DNA of 64,000 bases. It comes from Collinsella aerofaciens (GTDB taxonomy: Bacteria; Actinomycetota; Coriobacteriia; Coriobacteriales; Coriobacteriaceae). Below the pieces are notes generated by a model. That model was not told where the DNA came from and did not search any database. It saw only the letters and a program-made list of their open reading frames with translations. The stretch covers positions 161,437-225,436 of the forward strand of contig NZ_CABJDK010000003.1 in NCBI RefSeq assembly GCF_902364355.1, given 5' to 3'. Shown here piece after piece: positions 43,598 to 52,189 of this stretch (positions within the stretch are counted from its first letter, which is position 1; each line of letters opens with the position of its first letter). Both the position numbers and the translations under genes were made by a program.

Positions 43598-44185
43598 ATG
43601 AGTCCCATTCAAATCGCCTTGCTGCTGCTTGCCGTTGCCGGCGTGTGGGCTATCGTTGAGCTTGCGCTCACCCTGCGCAAAACCCGCACCGTTGTCGACT
43701 CGCTCGACAAGACGGTAACCGACCTCAACAATACGATTGCCGAGGCGCAGCCCGTGGTGGCAAAGCTTGATGGCGCCGTTGACGAGCTTACGCCGGCACT
43801 TGCCCAGATGGAGCCGCTCCTCAAGTCGAGCAAGACTGCCGTTGATGCTCTGACGTCTAACCTCGTTGAGGTTGAGGCGGTCGTTCGCGACATTTCCGAG
43901 GTCACGGGCAGCGTGGCCGAGGCCAGCAATGCCGTATCGAGCGTGACTGATTCTGCTGCTGGCGCCGTGCAGAAGCTCTTCAATAAGGTGAAGGCTCCTG
44001 CAGCCGACGCCGATCGCAAGCTCGCCGCTGCCGCTGCCGAGGCCGAGCAGCCCACTGAGCGCGTTCTGATTGGCGATGACGATGCCGCTGCTGACGACGA
44101 TGATGTTCAGAAGCCCGCTGCTAAGCCTGCTCAGTATTACACCTATACGCCTGCCGAGACCTCCGAGGAGTCCTGCGATGAGTAG
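43598..44185 (+). CDS. DUF948-family membrane-anchored protein
   Basis: The 195-residue protein starts at ATG 43598 with TTGGGAGG upstream. A single N-terminal transmembrane helix (about 3-25, IALLLLAVAGVWAIVELAL) is followed by a long helical, coiled-coil-like region with repeated T/S-V-D-L patterns, then an acidic linker (DDDAAADDDD) and a tail. DUF948 proteins are often found near general stress genes in Gram-positives. It overlaps the anti-sigma-like gene by 8 nt, so it is probably part of the same regulatory unit, perhaps as a membrane scaffold (inference). Confidence 0.85.
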   Translation: MSPIQIALLLLAVAGVWAIVELALTLRKTRTVVDSLDKTVTDLNNTIAEAQPVVAKLDGAVDELTPALAQMEPLLKSSKTAVDALTSNLVEVEAVVRDISEVTGSVAEASNAVSSVTDSAAGAVQKLFNKVKAPAADADRKLAAAAAEAEQPTERVLIGDDDAAADDDDVQKPAAKPAQYYTYTPAETSEESCDE

Positions 44186-44555
44186 CGAAGCAACCTGCCC
44201 CATTACGCTGAGCGTTGCTGGTGATCCGCGTCTCGCGCGCTTGGTGCGCATGACGGCCGCCAACGTCGGCGCCCTGTGCTCTATGTCCGTCGATCGCATC
44301 GAGGACATTCGTATGGCTGCCGAAGAAGCCTTCATCTTTGGCTGCACGGCTGTTGATTCCGACGATATCTCGATCAAATTCGATGTCGACGAATCGCATG
44401 TGGGCATGACCTTTACCTTTGGCGACCAGGCGACTGTCGATGAGGATGACCAGGCTGCCGTGTATGCCGAGCTCATTTTGGCGAGTGTGTGCGACTCCTA
44501 CGAAAAGACTACAGCGCCCCTAACGCTTTCCCTCGACCTCAAGGCGGATATCTAA
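44178..44555 (+). CDS. Degenerate anti-sigma factor (RsbW/SpoIIAB-like) lacking ATP-binding boxes
   Basis: The 125-residue product sits immediately before a SigB/SigF-type sigma gene, where Bacillus encodes RsbW or SpoIIAB. The region IEDIRMAAEEAFIFGC aligns with the helix that carries the N box (SEAVTNAIIHG in SpoIIAB), but the invariant Asn is replaced (Phe), the DEGLG-type G1 box reads GDQATV, and no glycine-rich G2 box follows. ATP-dependent kinase activity is therefore unlikely; sigma binding could remain. Identification is from position and fold-level resemblance, so moderate confidence. Confidence 0.7.
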   Translation: MSSEATCPITLSVAGDPRLARLVRMTAANVGALCSMSVDRIEDIRMAAEEAFIFGCTAVDSDDISIKFDVDESHVGMTFTFGDQATVDEDDQAAVYAELILASVCDSYEKTTAPLTLSLDLKADI

Positions 44556-44556
44556 T

Positions 44557-45348
44557 ATGACCGAACGCTCCCGGAGCGGCAAGACCGCTTGGGACAAGGA
44601 GAAAACCCGCGAGCTGTTTCGTCGTTATAAGGAGACCGGTGATCCGGATGCTCGCGAGCAGCTCGTCATGTCCCATATGAACCTGGTAAGGTTTCTTGCC
44701 AACAAATTCAAGAACCGCGGCGAGCCGCTCGATGACCTTTTGCAGGTCGGGTACTTGGGCTTGCTCAAGGCAATCGACCGCTTTGATCCCGAGCGCGGAC
44801 TCGAGTTCACGACGTTTGCCACGCCCACCATCTTGGGCGAGATTAAGCGCCACTTCCGCGACAAGGGCTGGAGTGTGCGCGTGCCGCGTCGTCTGCAGGA
44901 GCTCTCTGCCAAGGTTAACCAGGCCACCGACAAGCTCACCAACGAGCTTCAGCGTTCGCCCAAGGTTGAGGAAATCGCCGATTACCTTGGCGTAACCGTC
45001 GACGAGGTGCTCGAAGCCATGGAATCGTCCTCGGCCTACACCTCGGTGCCCATCGAGGCTCCCGGTGCGTCCGATTCCGATGATGCGCCTTCGATTCTCG
45101 ATCGCTATGCCGACGACGACAACGAGCTCGACTTTACCGATGACCGCCTGGTAATCGAGGAAGCTATCCGCGATTTCTCGCCGCGCGAGCGCGAGGTTAT
45201 CGAGCTGCGCTTCGTTAAGGGCATGACCCAGATCGAGATTGCCAAGAAGCTTGGCATCTCGCAGGTGCAGGTCTCGCGCCTGCTGCGCCGCACGCTTAAG
45301 AAGATTCAAGATAAGATTGATCCCGACGGAGTGATGGTTCGTTCATGA
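44557..45348 (+). CDS. Alternative sigma factor, SigB/SigF/SigG type
   Basis: The 263-residue sigma-70 group 3 factor has region 2 (LVRFLANKFKNRGEPLDDLL, RGLEFTTFATPTILGEIKRH), region 3 (PRRLQELSAKVNQATDKL), and region 4 (SPREREVIELRFVKGMTQ, LGISQVQVSRLLRRTLKKI). The ATPTI-GEIKR-FRDK block is typical of stress/sporulation-type factors. The neighbouring anti-sigma-like gene ends 1 nt before its ATG. No anti-anti-sigma (RsbV/SpoIIAA) is in the operon. It probably controls a stress or envelope regulon in this non-sporulating lineage (inference). Confidence 0.92.
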   Translation: MTERSRSGKTAWDKEKTRELFRRYKETGDPDAREQLVMSHMNLVRFLANKFKNRGEPLDDLLQVGYLGLLKAIDRFDPERGLEFTTFATPTILGEIKRHFRDKGWSVRVPRRLQELSAKVNQATDKLTNELQRSPKVEEIADYLGVTVDEVLEAMESSSAYTSVPIEAPGASDSDDAPSILDRYADDDNELDFTDDRLVIEEAIRDFSPREREVIELRFVKGMTQIEIAKKLGISQVQVSRLLRRTLKKIQDKIDPDGVMVRS

Positions 45349-46757
45349 GTGAGCACCCCCAACAAATCGACCGCACGCTTCGCGATACCCGCATTCTGAC
45401 GCTGCGCATTTGGGGCGTCGTCGGCTGCATTGTCATCGCTGCCGTCATCTTTAACCTTATGGGCATCCTGGCACCGGTCATCGAGTTTCTCGCTGTCGGT
45501 TCCATCATCGCTTTTGTGATGTCTCCGATCACCAACTGGCTCGAGCATCACGGTGTCGGACGTGGCCTCGGTTCGCTCATCGCACTCATTGTGGTTGTTG
45601 CCGTGCTCGTCGGCGTCGTCTGCATCCTATCGCCTATTTTGCTCGGTCAAATCATGGAAGTCCTGAGCCGCCTGCCCGAGCAGCTTCGTGTTGCGGGTGG
45701 CGATCTCAACGAGATGCTCTCGCACGCTAAGACGCTCAACAACACGCCGCTCAAGGAGTATCTGGACGACAATCTTTCTTCGTTGGTTACCGTAGCGTCT
45801 AAGTACGTCTCGCAAATCGCTGCTGAGCTCGGCCGCGGTGTGTTTCCGCTCATTACCAACACGGCCTCGCAGCTGTTCGTCATCTTCCTGGGTCTGGTGC
45901 TTGCCTACTGGCTTGCCTGCGATTATCCCCGCATGCACCACGAGGTCTGCACCATCATCGGGCAGGAAAAGGAGACCTCGTACCGCTTTATGGTGGCCAT
46001 CCTTTCGCGTTCGGTCGGCGGCTACATGCGTGGCATGGTCATCACATCGATCTGTGGCGGTTTTCTTGCCTTTATTGGTTTTACGATCATCGGCCATCCG
46101 TATACAGCACTCATGGCTATCTTTACCGGCATTATGCACCTGGTTCCGGTTGTCGGTCCCTGGGTGAGTGCGGCGATCGCCACGGTGCTCGGCTTTATGT
46201 TCAGCCCCATGCTGGCGTTGTGGACGCTTGTCGTGACCATGGTGGCTCAAAACGTCACCGATAATGTCATTTCGCCTAAGGTCATGCAGAGCTCGGTGCA
46301 GGTGCATCCCGTTATGAGCCTGACGGCTCTCGTTATCGGTTCGGCACTCATGGGTCCCATCGGCATGGTTATCGCCATTCCGCTGTGCGCGGCCCTCAAG
46401 GGCATTTTCGTCTACTACTTTGAGAACGAGACCGGGCGTCAGCTCGTGGCATACGATGGTGCCGTGTTTAAGGGCACTCCGTATCGCGATACCGAGGGTA
46501 ACCCAGTTGCCGCCTACGACGCGCTTGGCGACGATACGTTCATCTATGAGTCCGAGCTCATCGGCAACGAGACCGCGCCCGAGGCCCAGGCCATGCCCAA
46601 GCCCGAGCTCGATAATCCCTGGATTAAGCTCTCAGGCCTGCAGCCCGACGCGACGGGTTTCTTTAAGAACCCCTTTGCCAAGGACGACGACACAAGCTCT
46701 GACGACGACACCAAAACCGGCATCGACGGCTCCATGGACGATTCGGATTCCAAATAG
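45345..46757 (+). CDS. AI-2E family transporter (PerM-like permease)
   Basis: The 470-residue membrane protein starts inside the sigma gene's stop (ATGA). It has about 8 hydrophobic segments: two near residues 27-70, one near 75-100, a large central loop, and a C-terminal cluster with FTGIMHLVPVVGPWVSAAIA and SLTALVIGSALMGPIGMVIA, typical of the AI-2E/UPF0118 family. Members export small molecules, in some cases autoinducer-2 or with Na+/H+ exchange. The last about 90 residues are an acidic cytoplasmic tail. Coupling to the sigma factor suggests co-regulation. Confidence 0.9.
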   Translation: MSEHPQQIDRTLRDTRILTLRIWGVVGCIVIAAVIFNLMGILAPVIEFLAVGSIIAFVMSPITNWLEHHGVGRGLGSLIALIVVVAVLVGVVCILSPILLGQIMEVLSRLPEQLRVAGGDLNEMLSHAKTLNNTPLKEYLDDNLSSLVTVASKYVSQIAAELGRGVFPLITNTASQLFVIFLGLVLAYWLACDYPRMHHEVCTIIGQEKETSYRFMVAILSRSVGGYMRGMVITSICGGFLAFIGFTIIGHPYTALMAIFTGIMHLVPVVGPWVSAAIATVLGFMFSPMLALWTLVVTMVAQNVTDNVISPKVMQSSVQVHPVMSLTALVIGSALMGPIGMVIAIPLCAALKGIFVYYFENETGRQLVAYDGAVFKGTPYRDTEGNPVAAYDALGDDTFIYESELIGNETAPEAQAMPKPELDNPWIKLSGLQPDATGFFKNPFAKDDDTSSDDDTKTGIDGSMDDSDSK

Positions 46758-46763
46758 GCCCTG

Positions 46764-47003
46764 TTAGCGTTTCTTGATGTTGTAAATAACAATAAACGCG
46801 ATCAAAGCGATTGATAAGGGGCCAGCCACATAGAAAAAGATGGCGTCAATTGCGCTTAGGGTGTAATACGCTTTATCGCCAGATGTTACTGCGTACAATG
46901 CGTAGCCAAATCTCGGCTGGTTCACATACCAGCTCGAGTAAGCGAAGATTGCTAAAAGGGCTACCGAGGTTAGTGCATTCACGACAAACCGTTTGCTATT
47001 CAT
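46764..47003 (-). CDS. Small two-helix membrane protein of unknown function
   Basis: The 79-residue product starts at 47003 with GGAAGGAG at good spacing and a strong upstream promoter. Two hydrophobic helices (about 7-24 and 47-73) enclose an extracytoplasmic loop with YSSWYVNQPRFGYALY; the C-terminus is NIKKR. I do not recognise a family. It is convergent with the AI-2E gene, ending 6 nt from it, and is more AT-rich than its surroundings. Real expression is supported by the ribosome-binding site and promoter, not by homology. Confidence 0.7.
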   Translation of the reverse strand: MNSKRFVVNALTSVALLAIFAYSSWYVNQPRFGYALYAVTSGDKAYYTLSAIDAIFFYVAGPLSIALIAFIVIYNIKKR

Positions 47004-47035
47004 CGATCGCTCCTTCCGGACGATTCTTATATGCA

Positions 47036-47062
47036 ATTATACCGAAATCATTTTTTTTTCAA
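47036..47062 (-). promoter_or_regulatory. Promoter of the small membrane protein gene
   Basis: On the minus strand, a consensus TATAAT (47036-47041) follows TTTGAA/TTGAAA at 15-16 nt spacing across an A tract. It points to the gene ending at 46764. Confidence 0.7.
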
Positions 47063-47099
47063 AGTATTTGACAGACCTAAATAACGTGCACTTTCGCTG

Positions 47100-47129
47100 G
47101 AGGGTCGCTGTTTGGCGGCCCTCTTTTTT
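47100..47129 (+). terminator. Terminator-like hairpin upstream of alaS
   Basis: GAGGGTCGC / GCGGCCCTC stem (one G-T pair) with a 6-nt loop followed by six T residues. It directly precedes the alaS promoter. It may isolate alaS from transcription started at TTGACA (47068) or be an attenuator; no T-box motif was found. Confidence 0.65.
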
Positions 47130-47155
47130 GCACAGGCGCGGTGGGATGGTAATAT
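47127..47155 (+). promoter_or_regulatory. Putative promoter of alaS
   Basis: TTTGCA (47127-47132), a 17-nt spacer and TAATAT (47150-47155) lie about 47 nt before the start codon. The -35 overlaps the T tract of the upstream hairpin. Confidence 0.55.
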
Positions 47156-47201
47156 CGTTACGTTTGAACTGTTTCGATGTGAAACCGAGGAGATTCCCTC
47201 T

Positions 47202-49859
47202 ATGAGTGCTGACTACCCGTCAATGACTACGGCCGAGATTCGCTCCAAGTTCCTCAACTTCTTTGAGGAGCGCGGTCTTAAGCTCTATCCTTCTTCGTCC
47301 CTCGTCCCCGACGATCCTTCGCTGCTGCTTGCCAACGCCGGCATGAACCAGTTTAAGGAGTACTACCAGGGCAAGAAGACCATGAAGGAGATCGGCGCGA
47401 TCTCCTGCCAGAAGTGTGTCCGCACCAACGACATCGACTGCATCGGTGAGGACGGCCGTCACCTGTCCTTCTTTGAGATGCTCGGCGACTTCTCCTTTGG
47501 CGGCGTCTCCAAGCAGCAGGCCTGCGCTTGGGCCTTTGAGCTCATCACCAAGGAGTTCAAGCTGCCGCTCGACCGCCTGTACTTCACCGTCTTTACCGAG
47601 GACGACGAGACCCACGACGTGTGGCGCTCTCTGGGCGTTGCCGAGGATCACATCTCCCGCCTGGGCGAGGACGACAACTTCTGGGCCGCTGGCCCCACCG
47701 GCCCCTGCGGTCCGTGCTCCGAGATCTACTTTGACATGGGCGAGGAGGTCGGTTGCGGCAGCCCCGACTGCAAGCCTGGCTGCGACTGCGACCGCTTCCT
47801 TGAGTTCTGGAACCTCGTGTTTACCCAGTACGACCGCCAGGAGGACGGCTCCATGCCGGAGCTGCCGCACCGCAACCTCGATACGGGCATGGGTCTGGAG
47901 CGCATGGCCGCTATCATGCAGCACAAGACCGCTAACTACGACGGCGATCTGATGCAGCACCTCATCAAGCTCGGTGAGAAGATCAGCGGCAAGACCTATG
48001 ACGCCGACGATTACTCCGGCGCCAGCCGCTCCCTGCGCATCATCGCCGACCACTCCCGTGCCGTCGACTTTATGATCTCGGACGGCATCCTGCCCGGTAA
48101 CGAGGGCCGCGAGTACGTCCTGCGCCGCCTGCTCCGTCGTGCCGTGTTCCACGGTCGTCTGCTGGGCATCGAGGGCGCCTTCCTGACCAAGTTTATCGAC
48201 GAGGTCAACGCTCAGATGGGCGAGGCTTATCCCGAGCTGCTCAAGAACGTCGCGCTCGTTAAGGGCATCGTCGCCTCCGAGGAGGAGCGTTTCTCAACGA
48301 CGCTCGACAACGGCCGCGTTTACCTGGACGAGGCCCTGGCCGCGCTCGCCGACGGCGCTGTCCTTCCGGGCGATGTTGCCTTTAAGCTTCACGACACCTT
48401 TGGTTTCCCCATTGACCTGACTGTCGAGATCGCCGGCACCGCCGGTCACGACGTCGACATGGATGGCTTTACCGCTTGCATGGAGGACCAGAAGGCCCGC
48501 GCCCGCGCCAACGCTAAGGGCGATGCCTGGGGTAGCTTTAACGACGTGTGGGTCGAGCTTTCCGACAAGGTTGCCGCGACCGAGTTCGACGGCTATGACA
48601 ACGACGTCATCGAGGGCGCCAAGGTTGTCGCCATCGTGAGCAACGGCGAGTCCGTCGAGTCCGTTGCCGCCGGCGAGGACGTCGAGGTCGTGCTCGACCG
48701 CACCCCGTTCTATGCCGAGATGGGTGGCCAGCAGGGCGACGCCGGCGAGCTTTCCGCCGAGGGCGTTGCGCTGACCATTTCCGATACCAAGAACCACAAC
48801 GGCCTGTATGCCCACGTCGCCCACGTCGCCGAGGGCACGCTGACCGTCGGTGCTACCGTGACCGCCGCGCTCGACGCCGAGCGCCGTGGCTTCCTGCGTC
48901 GCAACCACACCGCCACGCACCTGCTCGACGCCGCGCTTAAGCAGGTCCTGGGCGAGCATGTCTCCCAGGCTGGCTCGTTGGTGACGCCCGAGCACCTGCG
49001 CTTTGACTTCACGCACTTCGAGGCCCTGTCCTCCGAGCAGCTCAAGGCTGTCGAGGACCTGGTCAACCAGCAGATCTTCGCTTCCAAGCCGGTTGTGACC
49101 CGCGTCATGGGCATCGACGAGGCCAAGGCCGCCGGTGCTGTCGCCCTCTTTGGCGAGAAGTACGGCGACGTCGTCCGCGTTGTCTCCGTGGGCGCCGAGG
49201 ACCAGCCGTTCTCTCGCGAGCTCTGCGGTGGCACGCATGCCGCCAACACCGCCGAGATCGGTCTGTTCAAGATCATCTCCGAGTCTTCCACGGGCTCCAA
49301 CGTCCGCCGTATCGAGGCCGTGACCTCCAAGGGCGCTCTCGACTACATGGCCGACCGCCTGGCGCTCGTTGACGCCGCTGCCGCTGCGCTCAAGTGCCGC
49401 GTTGATGAGGTTCCCGCCCGCGTGGAGAACCTGCAGGCCGAGCTGCGCGAGACTTCCAACAAGCTCAAGAAGGCACTCACCGGTGGCTCCTCCGATGCGA
49501 TTTCCAGCGCCATCGAAGGCGCTGTCGAGCTGAATGGCTACAAGCTCGTTGTCGCTGAGCTCCAGGGCCTTGAGGCTGCCGACCTGCGCAATGTGTGGGA
49601 TACCGTGCACCAGAAGGTCGCCGGTCCCGTCGCCTGCGTCGTCGCTAGCGTGACCGAAAAGGGCACCCCGGCCCTGCTCGCTGCCGGCTCCGATGACGCC
49701 GTCAAGGCCGGTTTCCACGCCGGTAACGTGATCAAGCAGATCGCGGGCCTGGTCGACGGTCGCGGTGGCGGTCGTCCCAACATGGCCCAGGCTGGCGGCA
49801 AGAACGCTGCCGGTATCGCCGATGCCCTCGCGGCTGCCAAGACCGCGCTCGGCGCTTAA
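47202..49859 (+). CDS. alaS: Alanyl-tRNA synthetase
   Basis: The 885-residue class II synthetase has the catalytic domain (RSKFLNFFEERGLKLYPSSS, FFEMLGDFSFGG, GPTGPCGPCSEIYFD), the editing domain with the zinc/catalytic motifs RNHTATHLL and ELCGGTHAANT, and the C-Ala tail ending in GGGRPNMAQAGGKN. An additional cysteine-rich insert CGSPDCKPGCDCDRF follows motif 2 and is a known local variation. ATG 47202 was chosen for GAGGAG about 10 nt upstream and the family N-terminus; the frame extends to 47112 across the promoter. alaS-ruvX-mltG is a conserved order. Confidence 0.97.
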   Translation: MSADYPSMTTAEIRSKFLNFFEERGLKLYPSSSLVPDDPSLLLANAGMNQFKEYYQGKKTMKEIGAISCQKCVRTNDIDCIGEDGRHLSFFEMLGDFSFGGVSKQQACAWAFELITKEFKLPLDRLYFTVFTEDDETHDVWRSLGVAEDHISRLGEDDNFWAAGPTGPCGPCSEIYFDMGEEVGCGSPDCKPGCDCDRFLEFWNLVFTQYDRQEDGSMPELPHRNLDTGMGLERMAAIMQHKTANYDGDLMQHLIKLGEKISGKTYDADDYSGASRSLRIIADHSRAVDFMISDGILPGNEGREYVLRRLLRRAVFHGRLLGIEGAFLTKFIDEVNAQMGEAYPELLKNVALVKGIVASEEERFSTTLDNGRVYLDEALAALADGAVLPGDVAFKLHDTFGFPIDLTVEIAGTAGHDVDMDGFTACMEDQKARARANAKGDAWGSFNDVWVELSDKVAATEFDGYDNDVIEGAKVVAIVSNGESVESVAAGEDVEVVLDRTPFYAEMGGQQGDAGELSAEGVALTISDTKNHNGLYAHVAHVAEGTLTVGATVTAALDAERRGFLRRNHTATHLLDAALKQVLGEHVSQAGSLVTPEHLRFDFTHFEALSSEQLKAVEDLVNQQIFASKPVVTRVMGIDEAKAAGAVALFGEKYGDVVRVVSVGAEDQPFSRELCGGTHAANTAEIGLFKIISESSTGSNVRRIEAVTSKGALDYMADRLALVDAAAAALKCRVDEVPARVENLQAELRETSNKLKKALTGGSSDAISSAIEGAVELNGYKLVVAELQGLEAADLRNVWDTVHQKVAGPVACVVASVTEKGTPALLAAGSDDAVKAGFHAGNVIKQIAGLVDGRGGGRPNMAQAGGKNAAGIADALAAAKTALGA

Positions 49860-49868
49860 GTAGTCGCT

Positions 49869-50297
49869 GTGGTCGCGCTCGCGCTGGACATAGGGGAGAC
49901 CCGGATTGGCATTGCCGTCTCGAGCCGTGATGGCAAGATGGCAATGCCCGTCAAGGTGCTCCCGGCTGCCGAGGTCACTGGCATGGCCAAGACGTTCCGT
50001 TACCTGGTTGAGGACTATGAGCCCGATATCCTTGTAAGCGGACGTCCCTTGACCATGGCCGGTGAGCCCGGCCCCCAGGCCGAGCGCGTTGCCGCCGTTG
50101 CGCAAAAGATTGCCCAAGAGCTCGATCTTCCGCTTGAGTTTGAGGATGAGCGCCTGTCCTCGCAAGAGGCAAAGCGTATCCTACGCGAGCAGGGACTCAA
50201 CGAAAAGCAGATGAGGGGCAAGATTGACATGATCGCCGCCAGCCTGTTCTTGCAGACGTGGCTCGATCGCAAAAACGAGGAGGTTTCGCATGCCTAG
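49869..50297 (+). CDS. ruvX: RuvX/YqgF Holliday junction resolvase-like, pre-16S rRNA nuclease
   Basis: The 142-residue RNase H-fold protein has LALDIGETRIGIAVS (first Asp), LVSGRPLTMAGEPGPQ, EFEDERLSS (Glu), and KIDMIAASLFLQ (last Asp). YqgF of E. coli trims the 5' end of pre-16S rRNA; a junction-resolvase role has also been proposed. GTG 49869 comes 9 nt after alaS and has no strong ribosome-binding site. It overlaps mltG by 8 nt. Confidence 0.93.
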   Translation: MVALALDIGETRIGIAVSSRDGKMAMPVKVLPAAEVTGMAKTFRYLVEDYEPDILVSGRPLTMAGEPGPQAERVAAVAQKIAQELDLPLEFEDERLSSQEAKRILREQGLNEKQMRGKIDMIAASLFLQTWLDRKNEEVSHA

Positions 50298-51681
50298 CGC
50301 TTCCGATCCGCGCCAGCCGAATCGCCAGGGGCAGCCTACGCCGCGCCCTGTATCGTCCGGCCAGCGTCCGATGCAACCGACGCAGCGTGCGGCTCAGCCT
50401 GCTGCTCGTCCCGCACAGCCCTCCTCTCGTGCAGCACAATCTGCTCAGCGTCCTGCCCAACAGCCCGCTGCCCGCGCAGCCCGGGCCGCAAGCGGTACCC
50501 GCTTTAAGCAGCAGGCGCCCACGCAGCGTGCGCAGGCGCCTCAATCGCATACGCGTGCACATCATGCTCACGGCACACATGGCGTAGCTCCGGCCACGCG
50601 CTCGAGCTATAACACGCATGCCCGCCGTGGCGTCCAAAAGAAAAGCTCTCCGGTGCCTATGATTATCGGCGTTGTTGTTGCCGTACTTGCTCTTGCTGCC
50701 ATTGCCTTCTTTGTCGTTCCGGCCGTCAAGGGCCTGTTTTGCGGGGAGGAGACAGGCGTCACCGCTGGCCAGCGAGTTACCGTCACGATTCCCGAGGGAG
50801 CTTCGGGCGATACGATCGCCTCGATTCTCTCCGAGAACCATATTGTCGAGAATCCCAAGGATTACTACGCGGCGGTCAAAAAGCTCAACGCAGATATGTC
50901 GCTCAAGCCCGGCACGTACTCGTTCACGACGCTGATGGATGCGACCAAGGTTGTCCAGCAGCTCATGGAGGGGCCCAATGCCGGCTCCGATGCGCTGACT
51001 ATCCCTGAGGGCCTAACGGTCGACCAGGTCGCCGGTCGCGTGGCCGCGGCATACGACAGCATCTCCAAGGAAGACTTCCTTAACCAGGCCAAGGCGAGCA
51101 ATTATGTGAATGATTACGCTTTCCTTAAAGATGCCGCGAACGATTCGCTCGAGGGCTTCCTATTCCCCAAGACCTATTCGTTGGGTAAGGACCCGTCTGC
51201 CGATGATGCGATTCGCGCCATGCTTGACCAGTTCAACGCCGAGTATAAGTCGCTTGACTTTGCCAGCTGCGAGGCCAAGATCAAGGAGCGCTATGGCGTG
51301 GAGATGTCCGATTACGACATCGTTAACCTTGCCTCGATCGTCGAGCGCGAGGGCCTCAACGCCGATCAGCGCGCGCATGTGGCTTCGGTTTTCTATAACC
51401 GTATGGCGGGCAAGCTCGATGGCCTGCGTTACCTCAATAGCGATGCGACCATGATGTATGTCACCGGCGGCGAGGTTACCGCCAACGACCTGCAGAGCGA
51501 TAGTCCGTATAACACCTATAAGCATGAAGGCCTGCCGCCCACGCCCATCTGCTCTCCGTCGCTCGAGGCGCTCAAGGCTACCCTTGAGCCGACCGACTCT
51601 GATGACCTGTATTTCTATATTACACAGGACGAGGAGTATTTCTCGAAGACCTACGAAGAGCACCAACAGTCTTGGAATTGA
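50290..51681 (+). CDS. mltG: Endolytic murein transglycosylase MltG (YceG-like) with long N-terminal low-complexity region
   Basis: The 463-residue protein has about 118 N-terminal cytoplasmic residues made mostly of Pro, Gln, Arg, Ala and Ser, then one transmembrane helix (about 123-145, IIGVVVAVLALAAIAFFVV), a LysM-like segment, and the YceG catalytic domain with the Glu in LASIVEREGLN and GLPPTPICSPS. MltG cuts nascent glycan strands and sets their length. The basic low-complexity leader is unusual compared with the E. coli enzyme but resembles actinobacterial versions. Confidence 0.93.
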   Translation: MPSASDPRQPNRQGQPTPRPVSSGQRPMQPTQRAAQPAARPAQPSSRAAQSAQRPAQQPAARAARAASGTRFKQQAPTQRAQAPQSHTRAHHAHGTHGVAPATRSSYNTHARRGVQKKSSPVPMIIGVVVAVLALAAIAFFVVPAVKGLFCGEETGVTAGQRVTVTIPEGASGDTIASILSENHIVENPKDYYAAVKKLNADMSLKPGTYSFTTLMDATKVVQQLMEGPNAGSDALTIPEGLTVDQVAGRVAAAYDSISKEDFLNQAKASNYVNDYAFLKDAANDSLEGFLFPKTYSLGKDPSADDAIRAMLDQFNAEYKSLDFASCEAKIKERYGVEMSDYDIVNLASIVEREGLNADQRAHVASVFYNRMAGKLDGLRYLNSDATMMYVTGGEVTANDLQSDSPYNTYKHEGLPPTPICSPSLEALKATLEPTDSDDLYFYITQDEEYFSKTYEEHQQSWN

Positions 51682-51683
51682 TC

Positions 51684-52181
51684 ATGAGGATTTTTAGCCC
51701 CAAACGATATGTTGCCTCAGTTGACCGCATCGACCTCGATACCCTCTGGGCCGACGGCAAGCGCGCCATTCTACTCGACCGCGATAACACTCTGGTGCCG
51801 CGCGATACCGAGCAGGTTCCCGCTGCGGTTTCAGCTTGGCTCGAAGCCGCCCATGCCAAGGGCTTTAAGCTGTGTATGGTGTCCAATAACTGGCATCGCG
51901 ACCAGGTCATGGCATCGGCGCGCGAGCTGGGGCTCGAGGCTATCAGCCACGCCATGAAGCCCGCCCCGTTTGCCCTGAAGGCGGGTCTTAAGCGTCTGGG
52001 CGCCACGGCCGACGAGGCCGTGCTGATCGGTGACCAGCTTTACACGGACGTGTGGAGCGGTAACTTTGCCGGCGTTGACACTATTCTGGTCAAGCCGCAG
52101 GCGACCCAGGACCTGTGGTACACGCAGATCTTCCGTATCTTTGAGCGCCGGGCCCTGCGCGACCTTCCCTGCGAGGAATAG
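51684..52181 (+). CDS. yqeG: YqeG family HAD-IIIA phosphatase
   Basis: The 165-residue phosphatase-fold protein has the HAD motif ILLDRDNTLVPR (D-x-D-x-T type), MVSNNWHR (motif II) and VLIGDQLYTDVWSGN (motif IV). In Firmicutes yqeG stands before yqeH and aroE/aroK-type genes. It starts 2 nt after mltG with no clear ribosome-binding site, so translation is probably coupled. Physiological substrate unknown; phosphatidylglycerophosphate phosphatase activity exists in related families. Confidence 0.9.
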   Translation: MRIFSPKRYVASVDRIDLDTLWADGKRAILLDRDNTLVPRDTEQVPAAVSAWLEAAHAKGFKLCMVSNNWHRDQVMASARELGLEAISHAMKPAPFALKAGLKRLGATADEAVLIGDQLYTDVWSGNFAGVDTILVKPQATQDLWYTQIFRIFERRALRDLPCEE

Positions 52182-52189
52182 GTTTCGCC

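Noticed and set aside
47004..47201. A possible T-box or other amino-acid-responsive leader for alaS
   Set aside because: A terminator-like hairpin is present, but no T-box bulge, specifier loop or antiterminator could be found.
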